In this document: positions 24,271-33,643 of the stretch, piece by piece | Numbering within the stretch: the first letter of the stretch is position 1 | How the letters are laid out: each line of letters begins with the position of its first letter | Assembly (NCBI GenBank): GCA_031280825.1 | Contig: JAITGE010000039.1 | Span: 1 to 64,000 of the forward strand | From: Oscillospiraceae bacterium | GTDB taxonomy: Bacteria; Bacillota; Clostridia; Oscillospirales; Acutalibacteraceae | Direction of reading: 5' to 3' | Length of the DNA stretch: 64,000 nt | The notes under the pieces: generated by a model | The model's database searches: none | Seen by the model: the letters and a program-made list of their open reading frames with translations, nothing else | Told to the model about the DNA's origin: nothing | Program-made: the position numbers and the translations under genes

Positions 24271-26925
24271 CTATGAAGCTCCGTCCCCAAAAAGCCGTGC
24301 TTGCTTTACGATTTCATAGAGCTTCGTCAGGGCTTCAAGCGGCGTGAGCGTGTCAAGATCGATTCTTTGCAGTAAATCGATAAAACCTTCTGCTTGTAAG
24401 ACCTGTAAAGTATTTTCCCTTGCCGGTGATTTTGTCAGATCCCGGGGGTGAATTTCTGCCGAACCGTTTGCCGAAAGCTTTGCCTGCTCCTGTATTTCCA
24501 GATTTTTTAGGATCGCTTTCGCGCGACGGATAACCGTGTCCGGCACGCCGGCCAGCCTTGCGACTTCAATGCCGTAGCTGCCGTCTGCCGCCCCGCGCAC
24601 GATGCGCCGCAAAAATATGATTTCATCGCCGCGCTTTTTGACGGCAACCGCAAAATTTCGCACGCCCTCCAGCGATCCCTCCAGCTCCGTTAACTCGTGG
24701 TAATGCGTGGCGAAGAGGGTTTTGGCGCCCAAACGGCGCGGGTCAGCGGCGTGCTCCAGCACGGCGCGGGCGATGCTCATGCCGTCAAAGGTTGATGTGC
24801 CGCGCCCGATTTCGTCAAATATCAACAGGCTGCGCGGCGTTGCGCTTTGCAGGATATTCGCGACCTCGCGCATTTCCACCATAAAAGTGCTCTGCCCGCT
24901 GGCAAGATCGTCCGAAGCGCCTACGCGTGTGAAAATCGCGTCCGTCAGCCCGATGGCAGCGCTTTGCGCGGGTACGAACGAGCCAACCTGCGCCATGAGG
25001 GTGATCAGCGCAACCTGCCGCATATAGGTCGATTTGCCCGCCATGTTTGGACCTGTGATCACCGCGCAGCGGCATTCGCCGCCGCCCAGCGCGGTGCTGT
25101 TTGATACAAAGGGGGCGTCCTCAAGCATGCATTCCACCACGGGATGCCGCCCCTCGGTGATTTCAATCGTATCGCCCGCGTTGATTTCCGGGCGGCAATA
25201 TTGCTTCGCTGCCGCGACCTCTGCAAGGGAGCAAAGCACATCCAGCTTCGCGGCCGCGCCCGCGCTTTTGCGGATGCGGTGGGAATGCCCCGCCACCTCC
25301 TCGCGCAACTGCCCGAAGATCTCCTGCTCCAGCTTCAAAATGCGCTCGCCTGCGCCCAGCACCTTTGCTTCCAGCTCTTTCAGCTCTTCCGTGATATAGC
25401 GTTCGCAATTGGCAAGGGTTTGCTTGCGGATGTAATGCTCCGGGATCAATTGCCTGTAGGCGTTGCTTATTTCAATATAGTAGCCGAACACGCGGTTGTA
25501 GCCGACCTTGAGCTTTTTGATCCCTGTGGCGTCCTGCTCCCGCTGCTGGATGCTTACCAGTCGTCCCTTGCCGTCGCGCTCCAACGCTCGCAGCTCGTCC
25601 AGCTCCGGGCAATATCCCTCGCGGATCAACCCGCCTTCCTGTTGCTTTGCGGGCGGATCCTCGGCCAGGGTTGAGCGGATCAGTGCGCAGATATCCGCCA
25701 TGGGATCCATTTCCGTGTAGATCCGCTGCAGCAGCGCCGCCTTTGCGCCACGCAAGCCTTCCCTGAGCGCGGGCAGCAACGCCAAAGAATCCGCCACGGC
25801 GCACATTTCGCGCGGGCTTGCGCTTTGATAGAGTACGCGTGCGATCAAACGTTCTAAATCGTGCAGGCTTCCCAGGCGCTCCATGGCGTCCAGCCGTGTT
25901 TCCGCGCTGCCCAGCAGCTCTTCCACGGCGGTCAAACGCTGCGTGATGCGCGGCAAATGCACCAGGGGGCGTTCCAGCCATGTGCGGAGCAACCGCTTGC
26001 CCATTGCGCTGCGCGTGCGGTCCAACACCCAGAGCAGGCTGCCGCGTTTTTCGCGGCTGCGCATGGTTTCGCACAGCTCTAAATTGCGGCGCGAAGCTGC
26101 ATCCAGGCGCATGAATTGACTTTCGCCGTAGCACTCTACCGTGCGGATGCACCCTTGCCCGCCACCCGGCTGAGCGCGGCGCAAATGTCCCAGCGCCGCG
26201 CCTAAGGCAGCAAGCGCCGCCGGGCAGGTCTCTGCATCCTGCGCCGCCGGATATTCTATGCCGGGGGCGGTAAGAGCGTCGCTTGCCGCGAATGCCGCCT
26301 GCCCGGGAGCTTCCAGCAGCGGCTGCGTGCGCGCGCTGTTAAAGTATTCGCGCAACCGGCGGTTTTCTGCCGCCTGCGGGCTGAGCAGAACCTCGGTTGG
26401 CATATATTTCGCCAATTCGTTCACCAACCGCGCCGGAAGATCGCCGCCTTCCAGCTGCGTGATTTCCGCAAGCCCGGTGGAGATGTCGCAAAAGCACAGC
26501 CCTGCGCGGTGTGTATCGCCTGTGTCCTCCAGTAAAACCGCGCAGAGGTAATTGTTTCGCGCTTCATCCAGCATCGCGCTTTCGATCACTGTGCCGGGCG
26601 AGATGACGCGGATCACCTCGCGCCTGACCAAGCCTTTGGCGAGCGTGGGATCCTCCATTTGTTCACAGATAGCGATTTTGTAGCCCTTGGCGACAAGGCG
26701 CGCAATGTAGCCCTCCGCGCTGTGGAACGGCACGCCGCACATCGGCGCGCGCTCCTCCTGCCCGCAATCCCGTCCGGTTAGGACAAGCTCCAGCTCGCGT
26801 GAAACCAGAATCGCGTCCTCAAAAAACATCTCGTAAAAATCGCCCAGGCGATACAGGAGGATTGCGTCCGGGTTTTCCGCTTTGATCTCCCAGTATTGCC
26901 GCATCATCGGTGTTAATTCCGCCAT
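24271..26925 (-). CDS. mutS: DNA mismatch repair protein MutS
   Basis: 884 residues, full-length MutS1. The mismatch-recognition domain starts MMRQYWEIKAENPDAILLYR and has GDFYEMFFEDA with the wedge Phe-x-Glu. Connector, lever and clamp domains follow. The ATPase has GPNMAGKSTYMRQ at about residue 628, DEIGRGTSTFDG and a THYHEL strand. The C-terminal helix-turn-helix ends the protein. It is upstream of mutL in the same transcript. Confidence 0.97.
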   Translation of the reverse strand: MAELTPMMRQYWEIKAENPDAILLYRLGDFYEMFFEDAILVSRELELVLTGRDCGQEERAPMCGVPFHSAEGYIARLVAKGYKIAICEQMEDPTLAKGLVRREVIRVISPGTVIESAMLDEARNNYLCAVLLEDTGDTHRAGLCFCDISTGLAEITQLEGGDLPARLVNELAKYMPTEVLLSPQAAENRRLREYFNSARTQPLLEAPGQAAFAASDALTAPGIEYPAAQDAETCPAALAALGAALGHLRRAQPGGGQGCIRTVECYGESQFMRLDAASRRNLELCETMRSREKRGSLLWVLDRTRSAMGKRLLRTWLERPLVHLPRITQRLTAVEELLGSAETRLDAMERLGSLHDLERLIARVLYQSASPREMCAVADSLALLPALREGLRGAKAALLQRIYTEMDPMADICALIRSTLAEDPPAKQQEGGLIREGYCPELDELRALERDGKGRLVSIQQREQDATGIKKLKVGYNRVFGYYIEISNAYRQLIPEHYIRKQTLANCERYITEELKELEAKVLGAGERILKLEQEIFGQLREEVAGHSHRIRKSAGAAAKLDVLCSLAEVAAAKQYCRPEINAGDTIEITEGRHPVVECMLEDAPFVSNSTALGGGECRCAVITGPNMAGKSTYMRQVALITLMAQVGSFVPAQSAAIGLTDAIFTRVGASDDLASGQSTFMVEMREVANILQSATPRSLLIFDEIGRGTSTFDGMSIARAVLEHAADPRRLGAKTLFATHYHELTELEGSLEGVRNFAVAVKKRGDEIIFLRRIVRGAADGSYGIEVARLAGVPDTVIRRAKAILKNLEIQEQAKLSANGSAEIHPRDLTKSPARENTLQVLQAEGFIDLLQRIDLDTLTPLEALTKLYEIVKQARLFGDGAS

Positions 26926-26969
26926 ACTTGTTTCGCTTTCAGACAGTAGATTTCACAGCATCGTATTGG

Positions 26970-27407
26970 CTAGCTGTGGCAGCCGCCGCAGCCGCTGTGC
27001 CCGTGGCTGTGCCCGCCGCAGCAACCGCCGCCGCAGCCGCTTTCCGGCTCGTAGGTTGCGGGATCTTCGCCGTTTGCCGCGCCCTTCAGGATGCCTGTGA
27101 CGCGTTTCATCATAGCCTCCAGCGCTTCGGCGCAGGTCTGGTATGCCTGCATGTTTGGGTTTTGCGCGATATCGTCATAGACCGCTTGAAAGCGCTGGTT
27201 ATAAGCGTCCATGCGGGCGCTGTCCGCCGCTTCGCCTTTGGCGTTTTCGCGCTGGTATTGCATTCGCAGCAGCTCCAGCTCCCGCATTTGCTCGCACAGG
27301 GCGTCGTCGCTTTCATTGCACTCCCGCGCCGCCACCCAAGCGGTATATACCGGGCTAAGCTGAATTTCCTGCGCCAAGGCACGCGCCTTTTCTTCAATGC
27401 TTTGCAT
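26970..27407 (-). CDS. YlbF/YmcA family protein (RicA-like) with Cys/His tail
   Basis: 145 residues. The first 110 form the helical YlbF/YmcA domain (SIEEKARALAQEIQLSPVY … IAQNPNMQAYQTCAEALEAM). In B. subtilis, YmcA (RicA) works with YlbF and YaaT in mRNA processing and phosphorelay control, and ymcA directly follows miaB (ymcB), as it does here. The last 21 residues are a Gly/Cys/His tail (Cys 125, 129, 130, 140, 143; His 133, 135, 137, 144), suggesting metal or Fe-S binding. ATG at 27407 has GGGAG upstream; an in-frame ATG at 27446 overlaps the miaB stop and is an alternative start. Confidence 0.85.
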   Translation of the reverse strand: MQSIEEKARALAQEIQLSPVYTAWVAARECNESDDALCEQMRELELLRMQYQRENAKGEAADSARMDAYNQRFQAVYDDIAQNPNMQAYQTCAEALEAMMKRVTGILKGAANGEDPATYEPESGCGGGCCGGHSHGHSGCGGCHS

Positions 27408-27442
27408 GACATTCTCCCGTTCTTTAAAGTTTGTGTTCGCAG

Positions 27443-28867
27443 TCAATCGTCAACCGCGGCGCCATCCAGAAGCCAATTTTTTGCCGCCGTCACCTTGACG
27501 CGCACAAATTGACCGATGCGCGGCGCGGCGGCATCAAATTCAATGACCTTGCCGCTTTCGCTGCGTCCGGCAAAAGCGAGACGCTTACCCGCGCCTTCGC
27601 ACAGCACGCGCAGGGTTTGCTCAAGAAGCTCCGCGCTGCGACGGGCGGCGATTTTTTCTTGCAAAGCCGTCAGCTCCTGAAAGCGCCGCACTTTTTCCGC
27701 GTGTGAAACCGGGTCGTCCATCCGAGCCGCCTGTGTGCCCTCGCGCGGGGAATAAATGAAAGTAAACAGCGACGTGTATTCCACGCGCTCGACCAGCCGC
27801 AGCGTTTTGCGGAACTCCTCTTCCGTTTCGCCGGGGAAGCCAACGATGATATCCGAGGTCATGGAAAGCGCGGGCATCAGCGCCCTGGCCTGCTCCGCCA
27901 GCGAAAGATATTGCGCCGCCGTGTAACCCCGGTGCATCTCACGCAAAACGCGGTCGTCCCCGCTTTGCAGCGGCAGATGCAGGTGCCGCGCGATATGCCG
28001 CCCGTTTGCCATCGTTTTCAGCAGCGCAGGCGAGCAATCCTTTGGGTGGGAGGTCATGAAGCGCAGCCAGTAGTCACCCTCCAAGGCGTCCAGCGCCTGC
28101 AGCAGCCGGGGGAAATCCCACGGTGAACCGTCCGCGCTCTCCGCCCTATAAGAGTTGACGTTTTGCCCAAGGAGTGTGATTTCTTTTGCGCCGGAATCCA
28201 AAATCGCGCGTGCTTCGGCAAGCACTGCTTCGGGTGCGCGGCTGCGCTCCCGCCCGCGCACCAGCGGCACAACGCAATAGGTACAAAAATTATCGCAGCC
28301 ATACATGATGGGAAGCCACGCTTTAAAGCCGCTTTCGCGCCGCAAGGGTAAGCCTTCGGCAAGCAGACCCGGGGAATTCGCAACTGCATAGACGCGTTTT
28401 TCATTTGTATAGAGCCGATAGAGCAGTTCCGGCAGGCGGTGCACAGCGTGCGTACCGAATACTAGGTCGATAAACGGGTACTGCTCTCGCAGCTTTTGGG
28501 CGACGCTTTCTTGCTGCACCATGCAACCGCATATGCCGATGCGCATAGCTTCCCGGTTTTCGCGCAGCTGCTTCAACCGCCCGATATTGCCCAGGGCGCG
28601 GTCCTCTGCGTGCCCGCGCACGGCGCAGGTGTTGTAAAGCACAAAATCGGCTTCCTCCGGGCTTTTGGAAAAGGAGAAGCCGCACAGTTCAAGCTGCCCG
28701 CGAATGCGCTCGGAATCCGCCTCGTTGCCCTGGCAGCCGAAAGTGCGCACAAAGGCGCGCGGCGCACCGTCAAAGCGTTCGGGCAGCACCTCGCACAGCA
28801 GCGCGGCAAATTCCCGCTGCTTTTCCAGCTCCGCTGCAGGGACGACCCGCGGTTTCGCTTTCTCCAT
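27443..28867 (-). CDS. miaB: tRNA-2-methylthio-N6-dimethylallyladenosine synthase
   Basis: 474 residues. The N-terminal UPF0004 domain (FVRTFGCQGNEADSERI … NTCAVRGHAEDR … GICGCMVQ) binds one Fe-S cluster. The radical-SAM domain has the C-x-x-x-C-x-x-C motif in YGCDNFCTYCVVPLVRGRE, and a C-terminal TRAM domain ends the protein. It methylthiolates i6A37 made by MiaA. The first long Asn-Gln motif reads GCQGN rather than GCQMN. ATG at 28867 has GGAG six bases upstream; upstream in-frame starts overlap the promoter. Confidence 0.95.
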   Translation of the reverse strand: MEKAKPRVVPAAELEKQREFAALLCEVLPERFDGAPRAFVRTFGCQGNEADSERIRGQLELCGFSFSKSPEEADFVLYNTCAVRGHAEDRALGNIGRLKQLRENREAMRIGICGCMVQQESVAQKLREQYPFIDLVFGTHAVHRLPELLYRLYTNEKRVYAVANSPGLLAEGLPLRRESGFKAWLPIMYGCDNFCTYCVVPLVRGRERSRAPEAVLAEARAILDSGAKEITLLGQNVNSYRAESADGSPWDFPRLLQALDALEGDYWLRFMTSHPKDCSPALLKTMANGRHIARHLHLPLQSGDDRVLREMHRGYTAAQYLSLAEQARALMPALSMTSDIIVGFPGETEEEFRKTLRLVERVEYTSLFTFIYSPREGTQAARMDDPVSHAEKVRRFQELTALQEKIAARRSAELLEQTLRVLCEGAGKRLAFAGRSESGKVIEFDAAAPRIGQFVRVKVTAAKNWLLDGAAVDD

Positions 28868-28897
28868 CTCACGCTCCATTTCCCATACAATGCGTTT

Positions 28898-28926
28898 ATT
28901 ATAACAAATACAAGCGCCAAGCACAA
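28898..28926 (-). promoter_or_regulatory. Promoter of the miaB–mutSL–sepF–lspA series
   Basis: Minus-strand TTGTGC (28921–28926), 17 bases, TATAAT (28898–28903), about 30 bases before the miaB start. It is divergent from the recA promoter. The genes behind it to 16080 are closely spaced or overlapping, so it may drive all eleven. Confidence 0.75.
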
Positions 28927-29034
28927 GATGCCGGGGAGAAATTTTACAAAAGTATAAGAGAAAGCACCGATAGGGGCTTACTGTCGCTTGCGGAATCGAT
29001 TTTTTTGTGTAAAATGCCGAATTTTAAAAAGCGC

Positions 29035-29063
29035 TTGCAATTTTCGCCGCGATACTGTATACT
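29035..29063 (+). promoter_or_regulatory. recA: Promoter of recA–recX–rimO
   Basis: TTGCAA (29035–29040), 17 bases, TATACT (29058–29063). The start site would fall at about 29070, just before the LexA-like site. Confidence 0.85.
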
Positions 29064-29074
29064 GTCTTCACGAA

Positions 29075-29086
29075 GAACATTTGTGC
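29075..29086 (+). promoter_or_regulatory. Probable LexA (SOS) operator
   Basis: GAAC-ATTT-GTGC matches the Gram-positive LexA box GAAC-N4-GTTC except one base in the second half-site. Its position at the recA start site fits SOS repression. No lexA gene is in the window. Confidence 0.55.
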
Positions 29087-29114
29087 ATTATTTTCACTGG
29101 AAAGCGGGTAGCAT

Positions 29115-30242
29115 ATGGCCGCGGATAAGAAGACGGCGCTGAACACTGCGCTTGCGCAAATCGAAAAGGCTTACGGCAAAGGCTCGATCATGCGGCTGGG
29201 GGAAAACGCCGGTATGCAGGTAGCGGCGATTTCTACAGGCTCGCTTGCGCTGGATGCCGCGACAGGCATCGGCGGCATGCCGCGCGGGCGCATCGTGGAG
29301 GTTTATGGTCCGGAATCGTCGGGCAAAACGACGCTGGCGCTACATGTGGTTGCGCAGGCGCAAAAAATGGGGGGCGAAGCGGCCTTTATTGACGCGGAAC
29401 ACGCTCTTGACCCTGTTTATGCCGCCGCGCTGGGCGTGAATATTGATTCCCTCTTGGTTTCGCAGCCGGATAATGGCGAGCAGGCGTTGGAAATCGCCGA
29501 AGCACTCGTGCGCTCCGGCGCTTTGGATGTGGTGGTGGTGGATTCGGTCGCCGCGCTCGTGCCGCGCTCGGAGATTGAGGGCGAAATGGGCGACAGCCAT
29601 GTGGGGCTGCACGCGCGGTTGATGAGCCAGGCGCTGCGCAAGCTTGCGGGCGCGATTGCAAAATCCAACGCGATTTTGGTTTTCATAAACCAATTGCGTG
29701 AAAAGGTCGGCGTGATGTACGGCAACCCCGAGGTCACAACCGGTGGCAGGGCGCTGAAATTTTATGCTTCCATGCGCATCGATGTGCGCAAGATTGAGCA
29801 GCTTAAGGGCACGGGCGGGGAATTCATCGGTTCACGCACCCGTACAAAAATTGTTAAAAACAAAGTCGCGCCGCCATTTAAGGAAGCGGAGTTTGATATC
29901 CTTTATGGCAAGGGAATCAGCCGCGACGGCGAAATTTTGGATCTTGCCGTGAAGGCGGAGGTCATCCAAAAAAGCGGGGCGTGGTTCTCTTACAACGAAA
30001 CGCGGCTCGGGCAAGGGCGCGACAACGCCCGCGAATTCCTTGCGGAGCATCCGGCGCTCCTGGAGGAACTTGAAACGCGTTTGCGCGAAAATCTGAACCA
30101 GCTGCAAACGACGACGACTGCAAAGGCGAAGCAAAAGCCGGGCAAGGGGAAAGCGGCGGCAGTGGAAAGCGCTCCCGCCCCCGCAAGCAAAGCCGCCGTG
30201 GCCAGTTTGGATATTTTGGTAGACGATGATGAGGAAATCTGA
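29115..30242 (+). CDS. recA: Recombinase A
   Basis: 375 residues. Walker [13 protein letters not shown] at about 66–77, [19 protein letters not shown] (Walker B and L1), [17 protein letters not shown] (L2 end) are standard. It forms filaments on single-stranded DNA for recombination and SOS induction. The C-terminal 40 residues are a Lys/Ala-rich stretch ending in an acidic VDDDEEI. It overlaps recX by 17 bases. Confidence 0.98.
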   Translation: MAADKKTALNTALAQIEKAYGKGSIMRLGENAGMQVAAISTGSLALDAATGIGGMPRGRIVEVYGPESSGKTTLALHVVAQAQKMGGEAAFIDAEHALDPVYAAALGVNIDSLLVSQPDNGEQALEIAEALVRSGALDVVVVDSVAALVPRSEIEGEMGDSHVGLHARLMSQALRKLAGAIAKSNAILVFINQLREKVGVMYGNPEVTTGGRALKFYASMRIDVRKIEQLKGTGGEFIGSRTRTKIVKNKVAPPFKEAEFDILYGKGISRDGEILDLAVKAEVIQKSGAWFSYNETRLGQGRDNAREFLAEHPALLEELETRLRENLNQLQTTTTAKAKQKPGKGKAAAVESAPAPASKAAVASLDILVDDDEEI

Positions 30243-30711
30243 TCCGGAAGTTTTGTTTGCGCGCGCAGGGCGCATTCTCACGCTGCGGGAACACGCGCGG
30301 GCTGAGTTGCGTGTTAAGCTCCTTCGCCCCGTGAAGGACTGCGAGCCGCCTATTGCCGACGATGTGGACGCAGTATTGGAACGTTTGGAGGCGCTTGGCT
30401 TGCTGGACGACATACGGTACGCCCGTTTGACGGCGGAGCGCTGCGCCGTCAAGGGCATGAGCAGCGCGGGTATTCTGCGGGAATTGCGTGCGCGCGGCAT
30501 CGGGCGCGAGATTGCCGAAGCCGCACTGCCGCCGGAAGCGGACGACGCGGGGCGGTTGGCGGAGCTGCTGCAAAAGCCTGTTTTTGTCCGCAAGCTGGCG
30601 GACGAGCGCGGACGGCAGTCGCTCTGCCGCGCTTTGCTGCGCAAGGGGTACAGCTACGCAAAAATACACGCGGCGCTGCAGCAGGAGGAGGATGGCATCG
30701 ATGGCGCATAA
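30226..30711 (+). CDS. recX: RecA regulator RecX
   Basis: 161 residues. Three-helix RecX repeats are visible: [34 protein letters not shown] and [21 protein letters not shown]. RecX trims or stabilises RecA filaments. It overlaps both recA and rimO, so translation is coupled. Confidence 0.9.
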   Translation: MMRKSDPEVLFARAGRILTLREHARAELRVKLLRPVKDCEPPIADDVDAVLERLEALGLLDDIRYARLTAERCAVKGMSSAGILRELRARGIGREIAEAALPPEADDAGRLAELLQKPVFVRKLADERGRQSLCRALLRKGYSYAKIHAALQQEEDGIDGA

Positions 30712-32026
30712 AATCGGCTTTATTTCGTTGGGTTGCCCAAAAAACCAAGTCAACGCAGAACGCATGATGGCGGCACTTGCCGTGGAGGGTATGGAAATTG
30801 TTGATCCGCTGGACGGGGCGGATGCTTTGATTATCAACACCTGCGGGTTTATTGACGATGCAAAAAAAGAAGCGATTGAGAATATTTTAGAGGCGGTTGA
30901 TCTTAAAAATGAGGGCGCGGTTCGCGCCGTGTTGGTCACGGGCTGTCTTGCGGAGCGCTACCGGGAGGATATTCTGCGGGAGATCCCGGAGGTGGATGCT
31001 GTGCTGGGGCTTGGCGCGAACGGCGACATTGCCCGCTATGTTCGGGAGGCTCTCGAGGGCGAACAGGTGCTGGCATTCCCGCCCGTTGGCTGCTTGCCCC
31101 TAGAGGGCGAACGGCTTTTGACCACGCCTGCGCACTGGGCATATTTGCAAATTTCGGAGGGTTGCTCAAATCGGTGCGCCTACTGTAAAATCCCTGACAT
31201 TCGTGGACCGCTGCGCAGTCGGACGGCGGAAGACATACTGACGGAAGCGCGTTCGCTCGTCGCCGCCGGCGTTCGCGAGTTGGTTCTCATTGCGCAGGAT
31301 ACTACCCGCTATGGGCTGGATCTTTATGGCGAACTGCGCTTGCCCGCGTTGCTGCGGCAACTTGCGGAAATGGAGGATTTGCGCCGTTTGCGTTTGCTTT
31401 ATTGCTATCCGGAAGCTGTGACGGACGCATTGATTGACACGATCGCGAACGAGCCGAAGATCTGCAAATATATCGATTTGCCTTTGCAGCACGCGGAGGA
31501 TCGCGTTTTGCAAGCTATGGGACGGCGCGGTACGCAGGCGGAGCTGCGCGCGTTGCTGGCAAAGCTGCGCGAACGTGTGCCGGGCATTGCTATTCGTACG
31601 ACTTTTCTTGTCGGCTTCCCCGGTGAGGATGACGAGGCGTTCACTGCTCTTGCCGCTTTTGCGGAAGAGCAGCGTTTTGACCGGATGGGCGTTTTTGCTT
31701 TTTCGCCGCAGGAGGGTACGCCTGCTTATGATATGTGCGATCAGGTTGACCCTGCAACGGCGGCGCGGCGTGCGGATATTTTGATGGAGCAGCAAAACGT
31801 GATCGCCCAGTCGCTGCATCGCGCAAAAATCGGGCAAATCCTTGAAGTCATTGTGGAGGATTACGACGATTATACAGACACCTATGTCGGGCGCAGCGAA
31901 TATGACGCGCCGGAAATCGATGGTGCTGTGCGTTTTACTTCCCCAAAGCTGCTGGAGGACGGCACATTTGTGAAGGTTCGCGTTTTTGGCGAGCGGGAAT
32001 ATGACTTGCTTGGCGTGCTTTGCTAA
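30701..32026 (+). CDS. rimO: Ribosomal protein S12 methylthiotransferase
   Basis: 441 residues. GFISLGCPKNQVNAERMM opens the UPF0004 domain; the radical-SAM motif is SEGCSNRCAYCKIPDIRGP; a TRAM domain with VIVEDYDDYTDTYVGRSEYD follows. RimO methylthiolates an Asp of ribosomal protein S12. The ATG at 30701 was chosen over one at 30692 because AGGAGG is too close to the latter. It overlaps recX by 11 bases and meets the convergent adenosyltransferase gene tail to tail. Confidence 0.95.
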   Translation: MAHKIGFISLGCPKNQVNAERMMAALAVEGMEIVDPLDGADALIINTCGFIDDAKKEAIENILEAVDLKNEGAVRAVLVTGCLAERYREDILREIPEVDAVLGLGANGDIARYVREALEGEQVLAFPPVGCLPLEGERLLTTPAHWAYLQISEGCSNRCAYCKIPDIRGPLRSRTAEDILTEARSLVAAGVRELVLIAQDTTRYGLDLYGELRLPALLRQLAEMEDLRRLRLLYCYPEAVTDALIDTIANEPKICKYIDLPLQHAEDRVLQAMGRRGTQAELRALLAKLRERVPGIAIRTTFLVGFPGEDDEAFTALAAFAEEQRFDRMGVFAFSPQEGTPAYDMCDQVDPATAARRADILMEQQNVIAQSLHRAKIGQILEVIVEDYDDYTDTYVGRSEYDAPEIDGAVRFTSPKLLEDGTFVKVRVFGEREYDLLGVLC

Positions 32027-32538
32027 CACCGCCGCCGCCATTGCCCCGGGGGCATTTCACGCAGCGTCAGAAGGTAGATTGCGCTGCTTAGGCGATTGAG
32101 AGCTTTCAAAATATCCGGGCGTTCCGTCGCACCGAAGGCTTCCACGGCGCAAAGCTCCGCAGCGCGCGCTTGCGCCCGCAACGCATTCAGCTCCAAGCAC
32201 AGACGTCCCATTTCCGCACATGGCTGCACATGCGGAATGCCGTAAAATGCCTCAGGGTTGTGCGAGGCGGCGCGGAGTTGCGCTGCGTCCATGCCCATCA
32301 GCACGAAGGGCGGTAACGGTTCTTCTTTGTATTCGGCGTTGAAAATTTGCGCAATGAGCGCGTCAATTTCGCCCAATGCGGCAACGGCTTCCTCGCGATT
32401 TTTCTCTTGTGCTCGGAGCTTCGCGAGCAAAACAGCCGCCTGCAGGGCATCTAGCTGCCCACGCAAGCGGATCACAGGGTGCGTCTTTTCCACCATCTGC
32501 GCCCCGCGCAAGGAAGTCATGTGTTCCGGCTTTGCCAT
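32023..32538 (-). CDS. Cobalamin adenosyltransferase, EutT-like
   Basis: 171 residues. THPVIRLRGQLDALQAAVLLA at the start and RPDILKALNRLSSAIYLLTLRE at the end match the ATP:cob(I)alamin adenosyltransferase family; the first is typical of the EutT branch. It would convert cob(I)alamin to adenosylcobalamin for B12-dependent isomerases or lyases. No ethanolamine-utilisation or other B12 gene is nearby. ATG at 32538 has AGGAG six bases upstream. Confidence 0.8.
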   Translation of the reverse strand: MAKPEHMTSLRGAQMVEKTHPVIRLRGQLDALQAAVLLAKLRAQEKNREEAVAALGEIDALIAQIFNAEYKEEPLPPFVLMGMDAAQLRAASHNPEAFYGIPHVQPCAEMGRLCLELNALRAQARAAELCAVEAFGATERPDILKALNRLSSAIYLLTLREMPPGQWRRRC

Positions 32539-32613
32539 GCGACGCTCCTGCAGCTGCAAAATTCAGGATCGGCTATTGCGCGTAAGACCGCTGTTTTCGT
32601 TTTGCCGCAGGCA

Positions 32614-33519
32614 TTAGCGCATCAAATGTACCATGATTGCTTTTTGGGCGTGCAAGCGATTTTCCGCCTCATCGAAAATTTCGTTGGCGTGGGCTTCCAG
32701 CACCTCGGCAGTTATTTCTTCACCGCGGTGCGCGGGCAGGCAGTGCAGTACCATCGCGCCGGGCGCGGCGGCAGCCATCACTGCTTCGTTTACTTGGTAG
32801 CCCGCAAAGGCGTTGCGGCGCTTCGCAGCTTCTTCCTCCTGCCCCATGGAAGCCCAAACGTCCGTGTAGATGACGTCTGCGCCGGTGGCGGACGCCAAAA
32901 CATCTTCAGTGCAAAGGAAGCCGCCATTCGCCTCTGCCCAAGCCATGATGCCGGCATCCGGTCGATATGCCGCCGGGCAAGCAACGCGCACATGCATGCC
33001 CACCTTGATGCCGCCGACAATGAGCGAATTTGCCATATTGTTGCCATCGCCGATGAAGCAGAGCGTTTTCCCCTCCAGACCGCCTTGATGCTCTTGGATG
33101 GTGAGTAGATCCGCCAGCACCTGGCAGGGGTGCGCGAAATCCGTCAGCCCGTTGATAACCGGAACGGTCGCGAATTTCGCGAGAGTATCCGCAGTTTCTT
33201 GCGCAAAGGTGCGGATCATGATGCCGTCCAGATAGCGCGAAAGCACACGTGCCATATCTTCAATCGGTTCACCGCGTCCAAGCTGGATATCGGAGCCGCT
33301 TAAAAAAAGTGCGCTTCCTCCTAACTCGTACATGCCCACCTCGAATGAAACGCGCGTGCGCGTGGAGGCTTTTTCGAATATCATTCCCAAGGTTTTTCCT
33401 TTAAGCAATGCGTGCGGCTCGCCGTTTTTCCTTTGCTCTTTCAGCTCTGAGGCGAGCGCCAGCAAGGATAATAGCTCTTCTCTTGTGTAATGCGACAGCA
33501 GCAAAAAATCTTTTTTCAT
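32614..33519 (-). CDS. argF: Ornithine carbamoyltransferase
   Basis: 301 residues. STRTRVSFEVGMYELGG carries the carbamoyl-phosphate motif, DFAHPCQVLAD the second, and VLHCLPAHRGEEI holds the Cys for ornithine. It makes citrulline from ornithine for arginine synthesis, or runs in reverse for catabolism. No other arg genes adjoin it. ArgR is encoded at 56686–57138. A strong promoter lies upstream. Confidence 0.95.
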   Translation of the reverse strand: MKKDFLLLSHYTREELLSLLALASELKEQRKNGEPHALLKGKTLGMIFEKASTRTRVSFEVGMYELGGSALFLSGSDIQLGRGEPIEDMARVLSRYLDGIMIRTFAQETADTLAKFATVPVINGLTDFAHPCQVLADLLTIQEHQGGLEGKTLCFIGDGNNMANSLIVGGIKVGMHVRVACPAAYRPDAGIMAWAEANGGFLCTEDVLASATGADVIYTDVWASMGQEEEAAKRRNAFAGYQVNEAVMAAAAPGAMVLHCLPAHRGEEITAEVLEAHANEIFDEAENRLHAQKAIMVHLMR

Positions 33520-33557
33520 AGCCGTGTATCCTTTCGCGCTGATTGAAAAACACTTAC

Positions 33558-33586
33558 ATTATACCATTTTGTGCCCGTGCGGTCAA
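33558..33586 (-). promoter_or_regulatory. Promoter of argF
   Basis: Minus-strand TTGACC (33581–33586), 17 bases ending TGG (extended -10), TATAAT (33558–33563). Confidence 0.88.
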
Positions 33587-33643
33587 TGCTTATGACGTTA
33601 TTGTATCCAAAATGTAACCATTTGCAAGATTTGAGGAAATATT

